Source: Cylindrospermum stagnale PCC 7417
GTDB lineage: Bacteria; Cyanobacteriota; Cyanobacteriia; Cyanobacteriales; Nostocaceae
DNA: 64,000 bases
Direction of reading: 5' to 3'
NCBI RefSeq assembly: GCF_000317535.1
Contig: NC_019757.1
Coordinates: forward strand, 6,712,501-6,776,500
Under the pieces are notes generated by a model. It saw only the letters and a program-made list of their open reading frames with translations. It had not been told where the DNA came from and ran no database searches. The translations under genes and the position numbers were made by a program. Below are positions 17,358-26,190 of the stretch, one piece after another (position 1 is the first letter of the stretch; every line of letters starts with the position of its first letter).

Positions 17358-17573
17358 CTACTGACTACTAGTTTTTGCCACCTCTAACTGTTTGAGAATT
17401 GCTGCTCGAATTTTTTCATCAAAATCGGGATCTCCCGGACTTGCAATAACTGCGCGTGGACGTTGATTGAGTCTATCTAAGTATGCCTGAAGAGCGGTTT
17501 GATCTTGGCGATTTTTGAGAAAGTACTGCTTTAATTCAACATCGGACATTGCATCGTAGTTAACTTGACTCAT
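17358..17573 (-). CDS. DUF6887 family protein
   Basis: The 71-residue product (MSQVNYDAMSDVELKQYFLK, NRQDQTALQAYLDRLNQRPR, ...) matches my memory of DUF6887, a small cyanobacterial family. The M(S/T)xxELxxYxLxxRxD pattern and the C-terminal DPDFDEKIRAAILKQLE are visible. The ATG at 17573 shares one base with the stop of the upstream DUF6888 gene, so the two are translationally coupled. Their constant pairing suggests a toxin-antitoxin-like module, which is inference; no activity is established to my knowledge. Confidence 0.8.
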   Translation of the reverse strand: MSQVNYDAMSDVELKQYFLKNRQDQTALQAYLDRLNQRPRAVIASPGDPDFDEKIRAAILKQLEVAKTSSQ

Positions 17574-17749
17574 CAAAATACCTCTCCATTGGGTACGATT
17601 TGAAATTCCAGTTCTTCGTGATATCCAGCTAAAATGTATACATTACGAGTTCTGTTATCAACGCAGATAAGATATATAGGCTGAAGCATAAGATATGTCA
17701 GCTGATAACTAAGGCGATACAAACTCTCTAATTGAGCAGCAGTAGGCAT
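17573..17749 (-). CDS. DUF6888 family protein
   Basis: The minus strand from ATG 17749 encodes 58 residues: MPTAAQLESLYRLSYQLTYL, MLQPIYLICVDNRTRNVYIL, AGYHEELEFQIVPNGEVF. The block QPIYLxxxDxRTxNVYILAG is the hallmark of DUF6888 as I remember it. The TGA overlaps the ATG of the DUF6887 gene by one base. The pair lies in a cluster of toxin-antitoxin remnants. Function is unknown. Confidence 0.82.
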   Translation of the reverse strand: MPTAAQLESLYRLSYQLTYLMLQPIYLICVDNRTRNVYILAGYHEELEFQIVPNGEVF

Positions 17750-18012
17750 CCCAGATACTCACGACCCACGCTGCTTATTCTAACACTCGACCTTTTAGCA
17801 TTGCTGTATTCCACATATTGCCTAAAAGTGACGTAAATCATTAGAAGAGGGTTAATTATTGGGATTTACCATTAATAAATGTTAAGTAGCTGATAAATAC
17901 CCTGTAAATATACGGTTTGGCGAGAGTCTCCAAAATTATTCGCCCAGGAGTTGACAATAATTATGGTAGGTTCTACCATAAATCAAAAGCATTCTTGTCA
18001 GGACGCTCTTTT

Positions 18013-19440
18013 ATGAGAACCTTGTCAGATTTGGGCTATGTACAAACCAATAATCACCAAAGCTACCAGAACCAAGATTTAAACCTTTGTGCTGAAGATT
18101 ACAGCCTGTTGACTGATCTTTATCAGTTGACGATGGCAGCTTGTTACACAGGTGAAGGTATAGAACAAAAACGGGCTAGCTTTGAGTTATCTGTTAGGCG
18201 ATTACCAGAGGGTTTTGGTTATTTAATCGCGATGGGGTTGGAACAAGCGATCGCATATTTAGCCAAACTCCGCTTTAGTTCTTCGCAAATATCAGCCTTA
18301 CAAGCAACGGGAATTTTTGCTCAAGCACCGGAACGCTTTTGGTCACTTTTAGCCGAGGGACGCTTTACCGGAGATGTCTGGGCAGTACCAGAAGGGACAG
18401 CCGTATTTGCCAATCAGCCATTATTACGGGTGGAAGCACCCCTGTGGCAAGCCCAACTGGTGGAAACTTACCTTTTAAATACGATCAATTACCAAACCTT
18501 AATAGCTACTAGGGCAGCAAGGTTGCGCGATATTGCGGGGAAAGATGCCAGACTTTTGGAATTTGGCACCCGACGCGCTTTTAGTCCCCAAGGCTCCTTG
18601 TGGGCGGCGCGGGCGGCTTTAGCAGGTGGATTAGATGCCACCTCAAATGTGTTAGCAGCGCTAAAACTGGGACAATTACCAAGCGGGACGATGGCACACG
18701 CTTTAGTGATGGCATTGTCAGCCATCGAAGGCACTGAAGAACAGGCATTTAGCGCCTTTCATCAATATTTTCCCGGTGCGCCATTGTTGATTGATACTTA
18801 CGATACAGTTGCAGCTGCCCAGACGTTAGCAGAAAAAGTAAATTCCGGCGAAATCGAATTAACAGGGGTGAGGTTAGACTCAGGAGATTTAGTTACCTTA
18901 TCTAAAAAAGTGCGATCGCTACTGCCTCATGTCTCCATTTTCGCTAGCGGTGACTTGGACGAATGGGAAATAGCCCGACTCAAAGCCGAAGGTGCCCAAA
19001 TTGATGGTTATGGACTGGGAACTAAACTGGTTACAGGTTCGCCTGTGAATGGAGTCTATAAACTTGTAGATATCGATGGCATCCCAGTAATGAAACAGTC
19101 CAGTGGCAAAATTACTTATCCAGGTCGAAAGCAGATTTTTCGCTCTTATGTCGAAGGTAAGGTACAAACAGATCGGTTGGGGTTAGTCGGTGAAAGTCCT
19201 ATTGATCAACAACCTCTGTTGCAGTTGATAGTGAAAGAAGGTGAATCGGTGCGATCGCCTGAGACTTTAACGACAATTCGTCAACGTACCGCCGCCTCAG
19301 TTGCCAGTTTACCAGAACAGACAAGGCGTTTGCATGAGCCGATTTCTGTAAAAGTCGAGATTTCTGAAGCATTGCAGGAATTGATCAAGGAAACGCAGAA
19401 ACAAACCACAGAGGCGCAGAGACACAGAGGTAAATTATGA
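18013..19440 (+). CDS. pncB: Nicotinate phosphoribosyltransferase
   Basis: PncB joins nicotinate and PRPP to give nicotinate mononucleotide, the entry to NAD salvage. The product has the N-terminal DYSLLTDLYQLTMAACY, the EFGTRRAFSPQGSLWAARAA block, the presumed catalytic His in SGTMAHALVMA and the phosphate-binding VRLDSGDL. I choose ATG 18013 (475 residues); the frame is open back to a TTG at 17917, but those 32 residues are atypical. The last 17 residues (KETQKQTTEAQRHRGKL) come from a dispersed CAGAGGCGCAGAG repeat. The stop overlaps the nadD start (ATGA). Confidence 0.95.
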   Translation: MRTLSDLGYVQTNNHQSYQNQDLNLCAEDYSLLTDLYQLTMAACYTGEGIEQKRASFELSVRRLPEGFGYLIAMGLEQAIAYLAKLRFSSSQISALQATGIFAQAPERFWSLLAEGRFTGDVWAVPEGTAVFANQPLLRVEAPLWQAQLVETYLLNTINYQTLIATRAARLRDIAGKDARLLEFGTRRAFSPQGSLWAARAALAGGLDATSNVLAALKLGQLPSGTMAHALVMALSAIEGTEEQAFSAFHQYFPGAPLLIDTYDTVAAAQTLAEKVNSGEIELTGVRLDSGDLVTLSKKVRSLLPHVSIFASGDLDEWEIARLKAEGAQIDGYGLGTKLVTGSPVNGVYKLVDIDGIPVMKQSSGKITYPGRKQIFRSYVEGKVQTDRLGLVGESPIDQQPLLQLIVKEGESVRSPETLTTIRQRTAASVASLPEQTRRLHEPISVKVEISEALQELIKETQKQTTEAQRHRGKL

Positions 19441-20036
19441 GAATTGCTTTGTTTGGTACTAGTGCCGATCCGCCAACTGCTGGACACCAGGAAATTCTCA
19501 AGTGGTTGTCTGAGAGTTATGATTGGGTAGCAGTCTGGGCAGCAGATAATCCCTTTAAGTCCCATCAAACTGCTTTGCTTCATCGGGCGGCAATGCTACA
19601 ACTGTTAATTACAGATATCAATGCGCCACAGCAGAACATTGCTTTGGAACAGGAATTAAGTAGTTTGAGGACATTGGAAACCTTAGAAAAAGCTAAAGTT
19701 CGTTGGGGAGAAGATGCTGAGTATACGTTGGTAATCGGTTCAGATTTACTGAGTCAGCTACCGCGTTGGTATCAGGTTGCAGATTTGCTAAACCAAGTGA
19801 AGCTGCTGGTAGTACCCCGACCAGGATATCCAATAGACGAGTCTGTTTTAGAGAAAATCAGAAATCTGGGAGGGAAAATTGCGATCGCCTTATTTACTGG
19901 TCTAGATGTTTCCTCGACGGCCTTTCGTACACAAGGAGATACGAGAGCCATCACACCCCCTGTAGTTGCCTATATTCATCGAGAGCATTTGTACAAATGC
20001 CAGGACGCCAGCAAAAAAAGATTCCAACTCTGCTAA
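19437..20036 (+). CDS. nadD: Nicotinate-nucleotide adenylyltransferase
   Basis: NadD adenylates nicotinate mononucleotide to deamido-NAD. The 199-residue product has the nucleotidyltransferase motif GTSADPPTAGH (7-17, HxGH-like with Thr in the first position), FKSHQTALLHRAAML and the C-terminal DVSSTAFR motif equivalent to ISSTxIR. The ATG overlaps the pncB stop by four bases and its 3' end overlaps the next gene by 40 bases, so the operon is tightly coupled. Function is supported by motifs and by context. Confidence 0.93.
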   Translation: MRIALFGTSADPPTAGHQEILKWLSESYDWVAVWAADNPFKSHQTALLHRAAMLQLLITDINAPQQNIALEQELSSLRTLETLEKAKVRWGEDAEYTLVIGSDLLSQLPRWYQVADLLNQVKLLVVPRPGYPIDESVLEKIRNLGGKIAIALFTGLDVSSTAFRTQGDTRAITPPVVAYIHREHLYKCQDASKKRFQLC

Positions 20037-20743
20037 ATCAACAACCTTTGGCTGATTTCAAAGTCGGCGTTGATAATATAATTTTTTCTGTTGATACGGC
20101 ACAAAATCGGCTGTTAGTTCTCTTAGTAATGCGACAGCAAAAACCGTTTCTCAATTATTGGAGTCTTCCCGGTACTTTAGTCCGTCAAGGAGAATCCTTA
20201 GAAGATGCAGCCTATCGCATCATGGCAGAGAAAATCAAGGTCAACAATCTCTATTTAGAGCAATTGTATACCTTTGGTGGGCCCAATCGCGATCCACGAG
20301 AAGACACTGATAGTTATGGAGTGCGTTATCTATCAGTTAGTTACTTTGCTTTGGTGAGATTTGAGGAAGCAGAATTAATTGCTGATAAAGTTACAGGCAT
20401 TGCTTGGTACCCAGTCAAGCAATTACCGCAATTAGCTTTTGACCATAATGAAATTCTGTCCTATGGACACAGGCGGTTGCGAAATAAATTGGAGTATAGT
20501 CCGGTAGCTTTTGAAGTCTTGCCAGAATTGTTTACTTTGAATGATTTATATCAGTTATACACCACAGTTCTAGGAGACAACTTCGCAGATTATTCTAATT
20601 TTCGGGCGCGTCTACTCAAATTGGGTTTTTTATCTGATACCGGAACCAAGGTTTCGCGGGGTGCAGGTCGTCCCGCTAGTTTGTATAAGTTTGATGCCGA
20701 GGCTTTTGCCCCCTTAAAAGATAAACCTTTGGTGTTTATTTAA
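19997..20743 (+). CDS. nrtR: NrtR-like Nudix regulator of NAD metabolism
   Basis: The 248-residue product starts at ATG 19997, inside nadD, and has a Nudix domain (about 25-150) followed by a winged-helix-like C-terminus (RARLLKLGFLSDTGTKVSRG, AGRPASLYKF). This domain order is that of NrtR regulators, which sense ADP-ribose or NAD intermediates. The Nudix box reads GESLEDAAYRIMAEKIKV, where REUxEE has become RIMAEK, so key metal-binding glutamates are missing and hydrolase activity is unlikely. Between nadD and nadE it probably controls this operon. Which metabolite it binds cannot be read from the sequence. Confidence 0.85.
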   Translation: MPGRQQKKIPTLLNQQPLADFKVGVDNIIFSVDTAQNRLLVLLVMRQQKPFLNYWSLPGTLVRQGESLEDAAYRIMAEKIKVNNLYLEQLYTFGGPNRDPREDTDSYGVRYLSVSYFALVRFEEAELIADKVTGIAWYPVKQLPQLAFDHNEILSYGHRRLRNKLEYSPVAFEVLPELFTLNDLYQLYTTVLGDNFADYSNFRARLLKLGFLSDTGTKVSRGAGRPASLYKFDAEAFAPLKDKPLVFI

Positions 20744-20839
20744 CTCTGCGGTCGTGGGGGATATCTTTCCCCCGCCCTATTTGATCACTTCTGTCAAACC
20801 ACATCTAAATTACAAAAAATCTTAAATCAAACTACAAAA

Positions 20840-22588
20840 ATGAAAATTGCGATCGCTCAACTTAATCCTATAATTGGTAATTTACCAGGCAACGCCCAAA
20901 AAATTCTGGAAGCGGCACTTCAGGCAGCATCAAAGGGTGCGCGTTTGTTATTAACACCAGAATTATCATTATGCGGTTATCCACCAAGAGATTTATTGTT
21001 AGATCCTAGTTTTGTCGAAGCAATGGACATCACATTGCAACAATTAGCTAGAGATTTACCGCCCAATTTAGCTGTATTAGTAGGAACTGTTGTCCCAAAT
21101 TTAAAGGCGCACGTTACTGGCGGCAAAACTTTATTTAACAGCATTGCGTTGTTAGCAGGAGGAGAGATCAAGCAAATTTTTCACAAGCGGCTTTTGCCTA
21201 CCTATGATGTGTTTGACGAACGTAGATATTTTGAACCAGGTTCGCAAGCTAATCATTTCACCCTGGATAAGATCAATATCGGCATCACTATTTGTGAAGA
21301 TTTGTGGAACGATGAAGAATTTTGGGGTAAACGAAGTTATGCAATCAATCCAATTGCTGATTTAGCAAATATCGGTGTGGATTTGATTGTAAATTTATCT
21401 GCCTCGCCCTACACTGTCAGCAAGCAGAAGTTTCGGGAAACCATTCTCAGGCATAGTGCCCGGCGTTTTCAACAACCAATCATCTATGCTAACCAAGTGG
21501 GGGGAAATGATGATTTAATCTTCGACGGTTACAGTTTTGCTTTGAATCGTCAAGGTGAGATGATCTGTTGTGCCCGTGGGTTTGAAACCGATTTGCTAGT
21601 AGTTGAATTTGACGAGGTGCAGCGAGATTTGCAGTTGGGTTCGGTAGCACCTGCATACCAGTCAGAAGATGAGGAAATTTGGCACGCTTTAGTTTTGGGA
21701 GTGCGCGATTATGCCCGCAAATGTCGCTTTTCTAAAGTTGTACTGGGTTTAAGTGGTGGGGTTGATTCGGCAATAGTTGCGGCGATCGCCTCAGATGCAC
21801 TCGGTAAAGAAAACGTTTTCGGTGTCCTGATGCCTTCCCCCTACAGTTCCGAACATTCGATCAGCGATGCTTTGGCATTAGCCGAAAATCTGGGAATCAA
21901 GACCGATATCTTACCAATTGGCGGGTTAATGCAATCTTTTGACCAAAGTTTAGCTGAGTTATTCACCGGTACTGAGTTTGGCATCGCCGAGGAAAATCTG
22001 CAATCCCGGATTCGCGGTAATTTATTAATGGCGATCGCTAATAAATTTGGCTATCTTCTCTTATCTACCGGCAACAAGTCGGAAATGGCAGTCGGTTACT
22101 GCACCCTCTACGGCGATATGAATGGTGGGTTAGCAGTCATTGCTGACGTTCCCAAAACCCGCGTTTATTCACTTTGCCATTGGTTAAATCGTCATAGCGA
22201 AATCATCCCAGAAAACATCCTCACTAAAGCACCCAGCGCTGAACTCAAACCGGGTCAAATTGACCAAGACTCCCTACCACCCTACGAAATTTTAGACGAT
22301 ATCTTGCAACACCTGATTCACAACCACCAATCAGCAGCCCAAATTATCGCCGCCGGTCACGATGCAGTTGTTGTAGATAGAGTGATTCAGATGGTAGCCC
22401 GTGCTGAATTTAAGCGCAGACAAGCACCCCCCGGACTGAAAATCACCGATCGCGCTTTTGGTACTGGTTGGCGAATGCCAATTGCTAGTAACTGGGTAGC
22501 TGTAAAAAATACCTACCAGAATCAAACCATCCCTACTCCTACCTTAGTCTATTGGGACGGACAAGATGCCCAGACGCGAATTAAGTAA
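20840..22588 (+). CDS. nadE: Glutamine-dependent NAD synthase
   Basis: NadE converts deamido-NAD to NAD with ATP, using ammonia released from glutamine. The N-terminal glutaminase (nitrilase fold) has Glu41 in TPELSLCGYP, Lys116 in HKRLLPTYD and Cys152 in ITICEDLW. The C-terminal synthetase has the ATP-pyrophosphatase loop SGGVDS (305-310) and TGNKSEMAVGYCTLYGDMNGG. The total of 582 residues is normal for the fused type. It ends the pncB-nadD-nrtR-nadE cluster, with a 96-base gap from nrtR. Confidence 0.97.
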   Translation: MKIAIAQLNPIIGNLPGNAQKILEAALQAASKGARLLLTPELSLCGYPPRDLLLDPSFVEAMDITLQQLARDLPPNLAVLVGTVVPNLKAHVTGGKTLFNSIALLAGGEIKQIFHKRLLPTYDVFDERRYFEPGSQANHFTLDKINIGITICEDLWNDEEFWGKRSYAINPIADLANIGVDLIVNLSASPYTVSKQKFRETILRHSARRFQQPIIYANQVGGNDDLIFDGYSFALNRQGEMICCARGFETDLLVVEFDEVQRDLQLGSVAPAYQSEDEEIWHALVLGVRDYARKCRFSKVVLGLSGGVDSAIVAAIASDALGKENVFGVLMPSPYSSEHSISDALALAENLGIKTDILPIGGLMQSFDQSLAELFTGTEFGIAEENLQSRIRGNLLMAIANKFGYLLLSTGNKSEMAVGYCTLYGDMNGGLAVIADVPKTRVYSLCHWLNRHSEIIPENILTKAPSAELKPGQIDQDSLPPYEILDDILQHLIHNHQSAAQIIAAGHDAVVVDRVIQMVARAEFKRRQAPPGLKITDRAFGTGWRMPIASNWVAVKNTYQNQTIPTPTLVYWDGQDAQTRIK

Positions 22589-22847
22589 TTGCTGGTATTG
22601 TCTAGACAATAAGTAATCAGTAATTCTTCGCTTATACCCGATTACCGATTACCTAAAATTAATTAATAAGTAGGTTTTTAATACACTATTAGGCTGGGAT
22701 TTAAGTATTCAGTGATCATCTGCGTCGAATCATCAATTAATCGGCAAAATATTGACGATATTTGGCTAAACTTGTATAGTTTCAAACATAATCAACTCTG
22801 AAAACCATATTTGGATTTACAAATATGTTCATCAAAGCAGGTGCAAT

Positions 22848-23756
22848 ATGAAACTACAAGATTTTCTGGGAACAACTAATAAATGGGGCTTTGAGGCGAT
22901 CGCTGAAGACGCAGATTTATCTCGTCAGATTCAGATACTGTTAATTGGTTTAAATTTGCTGGAACCTCCAGCCGATGCTAAATTTGGCCCTGTTTCTGTG
23001 GCATCTCTCAAGAAATTTCAAGCATTAACAAAAACTGGAGAGACTGACTTTATCGGAGCAGTCACAGCCAAAAAACTGATTGAAACCAAACCAGAAGACT
23101 TACCAAAACCCCCCTTAAAACTAGGTAACGACATTGCCAGCAGGATTTTGAAGTATATGCTGGCAGAAAAGTATCAAGTATTCACTAATCCTAAAGAATA
23201 CAATATTGTTTACGTAGAAGGAATAGATGGGGACTGGACTCTTAACAGTGATACACCCAATCAATTTAATGATCAAAGGATTGTCATTGAAGTAGTAGAT
23301 GGTACTCCCAAAATGGTGAATAGCTGGCAAGCGACTACGGAACCAGGCAGGTACTACACTTACAATCCGATGAATCCCAAAGGCGCTGCTAGGATTCAGT
23401 TTGGGCAATACAAAGCTTGGGCTGTTGGCACCCACGGCACCGCAGAGCCTCACGAAGCATTAGTGCAAGTTGGAGAGATCACTGTTTGTCGAGATTTCAA
23501 CAAAGACTTTAAACGGACTGGCGACAAACTTGATAAAGGTGATAATTTTTATGTGAATCAACACTACGGCTTTGATTTTCCCCAGAATGATATTCGCCTT
23601 GCCAGCGCAGGTTGTTTAGTGGGACGTAGGCGTGAGGGACATAGAGAATTTATGGCGATTATTAAGCAAGACCGCCGCTATCTCGCTAATCGCAATTATG
23701 TTTTCTACACCACAATCATTCCTGGGGATGATTTATTAAAAAAGTTCCCTAAATGA
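22848..23756 (+). CDS. Peptidoglycan-binding/L,D-transpeptidase-like protein
   Basis: The 302-residue product has an N-terminal PG-binding-like helical domain (about 10-80, LSRQIQILLIGLNLLEPPAD then FGPVSVASLKKFQALTKTGE). The C-terminal half has aromatic strands ending in HYGFDFPQNDIRLASAGCLV and GRRREGHREFMAII. The ASAGCLVGR motif with Cys at about 253 resembles the SHGCxR catalytic motif of L,D-transpeptidases, although the first His/Gly parts are altered. No signal peptide is visible, so export would need another route. The activity is therefore suggested, not proven. Confidence 0.55.
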   Translation: MKLQDFLGTTNKWGFEAIAEDADLSRQIQILLIGLNLLEPPADAKFGPVSVASLKKFQALTKTGETDFIGAVTAKKLIETKPEDLPKPPLKLGNDIASRILKYMLAEKYQVFTNPKEYNIVYVEGIDGDWTLNSDTPNQFNDQRIVIEVVDGTPKMVNSWQATTEPGRYYTYNPMNPKGAARIQFGQYKAWAVGTHGTAEPHEALVQVGEITVCRDFNKDFKRTGDKLDKGDNFYVNQHYGFDFPQNDIRLASAGCLVGRRREGHREFMAIIKQDRRYLANRNYVFYTTIIPGDDLLKKFPK

Positions 23757-23804
23757 AGTAATTGGTAATAGGTAGTGGGTAATGGATAAAACTCATTACC
23801 TGTT

Positions 23805-24485
23805 TTACACACCTAACTGTCGCAGCATCGCTTCTACCCTATCCACGCTATCTGCGTCATTGCCCCGCCGATATAAATCACGTGCTTTTAGCAGCACGCT
23901 GTTTGCTTGTTTGGTTTGCCGTCGCTGCTTAAACATTGAACCCATCAACTCATAAGTGCGGGCATTGTTCTTATCGAGGCTAATTGCTTGCTCGTATGCC
24001 CACATCGCTGATTGATAGTCACCCAAAGTTGATTGCGTCACACCTAATCCCAAATAGGCATTAACATTGTTGCGGTTCAATTGGATGGAGCGACGGTAAG
24101 CTTCCTTAGCTCCAGGTGTATCTCCCAGATTACCTTTGATATAACCCACAGCGTAGTAAAAATCACCATTGTTTGGATCGATGGCGATCGCACGACGGTA
24201 AGCAGCTAAAGCCTGAGGGAAGTTATTTTGTTGAGCATAGGAGTAGCCAATTCCGGAGTAAATTTTGGCATTCTTGGGAGCTAGACTGGCAGCTTGCTGA
24301 TAAATAGCGATCGCTCCATTATAATCCCCAGCATTTACAAGCCTCCGCCCTTCTTCCAGCAGTTGCTTTAATTCAGAGTTACTGGCTTGCGCCATCAATA
24401 CCTCAGCCTGTGCTATCGAGGGTATTGTGGTGGCGAAACATCCTAATAATAACACACTAACTACAAATGATGCTTGCTTGTACAT
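23805..24485 (-). CDS. Exported TPR-repeat protein
   Basis: ATG 24485 is preferred because it begins a signal peptide (MYKQASFVVSVLLLGCFATT then IPSIAQAEV); a longer frame to 24527 adds 14 charged residues. The mature protein has five or so TPR units, for example EEGRRLVNAGDYNGAIAIYQ, AKIYSGIGYSYAQQNNFPQA and GDFYYAVGYIKGNLGDTPGA. It should act in the periplasm as an interaction scaffold. A Cys in the leader (LLGC) could also be a lipobox. The partner is unknown and it has no close operon neighbours. Confidence 0.82.
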   Translation of the reverse strand: MYKQASFVVSVLLLGCFATTIPSIAQAEVLMAQASNSELKQLLEEGRRLVNAGDYNGAIAIYQQAASLAPKNAKIYSGIGYSYAQQNNFPQALAAYRRAIAIDPNNGDFYYAVGYIKGNLGDTPGAKEAYRRSIQLNRNNVNAYLGLGVTQSTLGDYQSAMWAYEQAISLDKNNARTYELMGSMFKQRRQTKQANSVLLKARDLYRRGNDADSVDRVEAMLRQLGV

Positions 24486-24877
24486 AGTCAATTTTGGATA
24501 ATCATCAGGAGCTTTTTTCTTGTACATTAAAACAAAAATATTGCGTTTTGAAAACTGTATTTGTTCACCTTTACGATATATTAATAAACTGGTAAGCTTT
24601 GTCTCCTCAGATTAGAAAGATGACTCAGAGTATCTACGGTAAAGCCGAGTGTAAAGTATCCAGAATTCAGATAGATCTCGCAGATATAACTGGTGGCTTA
24701 TGGGACTTTGTTTTTTTCAGATTCATCTGGCAATAATCATCCTTTGTTGCTCATAATCAAGATAAGATCAACCCAAAACGCGAAACTTTCTTTCAGTTCC
24801 TGCCTTCTGCTCAGGAATGCCAAAAGTCAGAACACAGTTGTAATTTGAATATAGAATCCAGTTTGTGAGGCTAATTT
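24486..24877. other. Intergenic region, nothing recognised
   Basis: This is the divergent promoter region between the TPR gene and the YbjQ-like gene. No repeat, hairpin or small gene stands out. Confidence 0.5.
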
Positions 24878-25204
24878 ATGCTGTTAACTACCACCGATGT
24901 GATTCAAGGAGCCGTAATTCAGTCATACTTAGGTATTGTAACTGCTGAAGTTGTCTATGGTAGTAATTTCCTCCGGGATTTTTTGGCTAGCATTCGAGAC
25001 ATTGTTGGTGGACGCACCGGTAGCTACGAGCGTTTATTTGAGCAAGGACAACGAAAAGCACTCGAAGAATTAGAACAACGGGCCCTACGTTTAGGCGCAG
25101 ATGCTGTAATCGGCATTGAAATTGATACTGGTACAATCAATGTTGACCAGTCGGGAGTTCTATTGCTGATTACGGCTACAGGCACAGCGGTGAAAGTCCG
25201 TTAA
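24878..25204 (+). CDS. YbjQ (UPF0145) family protein
   Basis: The 108-residue product fits the YbjQ family: LLTTTDVIQGAVIQSYLGIV at the start, VGGRTGSYERLFEQGQRKAL in the middle and LGADAVIGIEIDTGTI near the end. The family forms ring-like oligomers and is annotated as possibly heavy-metal binding, but its function is uncertain. There is no signal peptide. It is preceded by a 390-base region without other genes. Confidence 0.9.
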   Translation: MLLTTTDVIQGAVIQSYLGIVTAEVVYGSNFLRDFLASIRDIVGGRTGSYERLFEQGQRKALEELEQRALRLGADAVIGIEIDTGTINVDQSGVLLLITATGTAVKVR

Positions 25205-25509
25205 TTACAAAGTTGATAGGCTTTGAAGCCGGAGTAAATATGAAAGCTAAATTCTTCCTGAAGTCTAATTTAAATTAGAATTAGATCTGATACTTTTTAG
25301 CTAAGTTAGATAGTTAATTAGGGCAAATATAAACATTGACTAAGTGAGATTAAGTTTTATTGATCCCCGCAGTCTGTTCTGACTACAGACATAGCGCCTA
25401 ACTCTTTCTATTGATAGATAATAAAAATCATCACCAGCAATTTAATTTTAAACATAAGCATGAATATACCTGAGAAACTTTGCTGAAATAGCAAGGGAGA
25501 AAATAGAGT
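25205..25509. other. Intergenic region, nothing recognised
   Basis: The stretch is AT-rich. AAGGGAG just before 25510 is the ribosome site of the next gene. No repeat or small gene was recognised. Confidence 0.5.
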
Positions 25510-26145
25510 ATGTCTTACGTAAATCGGGTAGGCGATGATGTTATACCTCCTGAGCCTGCGATCGCGGCTAGAGTTAGCGAATATCGCGATCGCGTTCGCT
25601 GGGGACCAATAATTTCCGGCGTTCTGGTTGCTTTAGCTACTCAATTTATTTTGAGTTCCTTGTTTGGTGCAATTGGCGCAGGCACAATTGCCAACTCAGG
25701 CGCACCAAGATCAATTACACCTGGGGTTGCCACTAATGTCGGGCTGTGGTCAACTGTCGCTTTGTTAATTTCCCTATTTATTGGCGGTTGGGTGACAACC
25801 CGCGCTTGTGGGCCAATGAACCGCAACACCGCCCTGCTCAACGGCGCAATTCTCTGGGCAACTACTTTAGCAGTTAGCGCTTTACTATTAGCAAATGGGG
25901 TATGGGGTGCTTTTGGTGTTGCTGCTCCCAATACGGCGGTAGTGATCAACCAGGTACAACAACCAGGCACTACTGTACCGCCAAACCTACCGAGGCTAAC
26001 TGCTGAACAAGCTCGTGATATTGCGGCTGCAACCTCTAGAGCTTTGTTATGGTTTGTATTTGGTTCCTTGTTGGGTTTAGCCGCAGCGCTGATGGGAGCA
26101 GTCGTCGGTGCTCGCAGTCCTCGAACTAACACTTACAATCCGTGA
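25510..26145 (+). CDS. Membrane protein of unknown function
   Basis: The 211-residue product has four to five hydrophobic segments: GPIISGVLVALATQFILSSL (about 32-51), WSTVALLISLFIGGWVTTRA (about 79-98), LLNGAILWATTLAVSALLLA (about 108-127) and LLWFVFGSLLGLAAALMGAV (about 179-198). A loop before the last helix is proline-rich (TTVPPNLPRLTAEQA). Small residues dominate the helices, suggesting tight packing. I do not recognise a named family. An AAGGGAG ribosome site precedes it and a terminator follows. Confidence 0.75.
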   Translation: MSYVNRVGDDVIPPEPAIAARVSEYRDRVRWGPIISGVLVALATQFILSSLFGAIGAGTIANSGAPRSITPGVATNVGLWSTVALLISLFIGGWVTTRACGPMNRNTALLNGAILWATTLAVSALLLANGVWGAFGVAAPNTAVVINQVQQPGTTVPPNLPRLTAEQARDIAAATSRALLWFVFGSLLGLAAALMGAVVGARSPRTNTYNP

Positions 26146-26158
26146 TATTTGGAATTTT

Positions 26159-26187
26159 GAAAGCACCTTGAAAAAGGTGCTTTTTGT
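26159..26187. terminator. Rho-independent terminator between convergent genes
   Basis: AAAGCACCTT pairs with AAGGTGCTTT around a short A-rich loop and runs into TTTTTG. It lies 14 bases after the membrane-protein gene and directly at the end of the convergent YbhB-like gene. Confidence 0.9.
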
Positions 26188-26190
26188 TCT

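Noticed and set aside
17917-18012. N-terminal extension of PncB from TTG 17917
   Set aside because: The 32 residues do not fit the family start, and ATG 18013 gives the usual N-terminus.
19766-19996. Long N-terminal extension of the Nudix regulator inside nadD
   Set aside because: These codons are nadD in another frame; the Nudix protein begins naturally at ATG 19997.
25641-26132. 163-codon frame opposite the membrane-protein gene
   Set aside because: It is the antisense shadow of a clear membrane protein, with no ribosome site.
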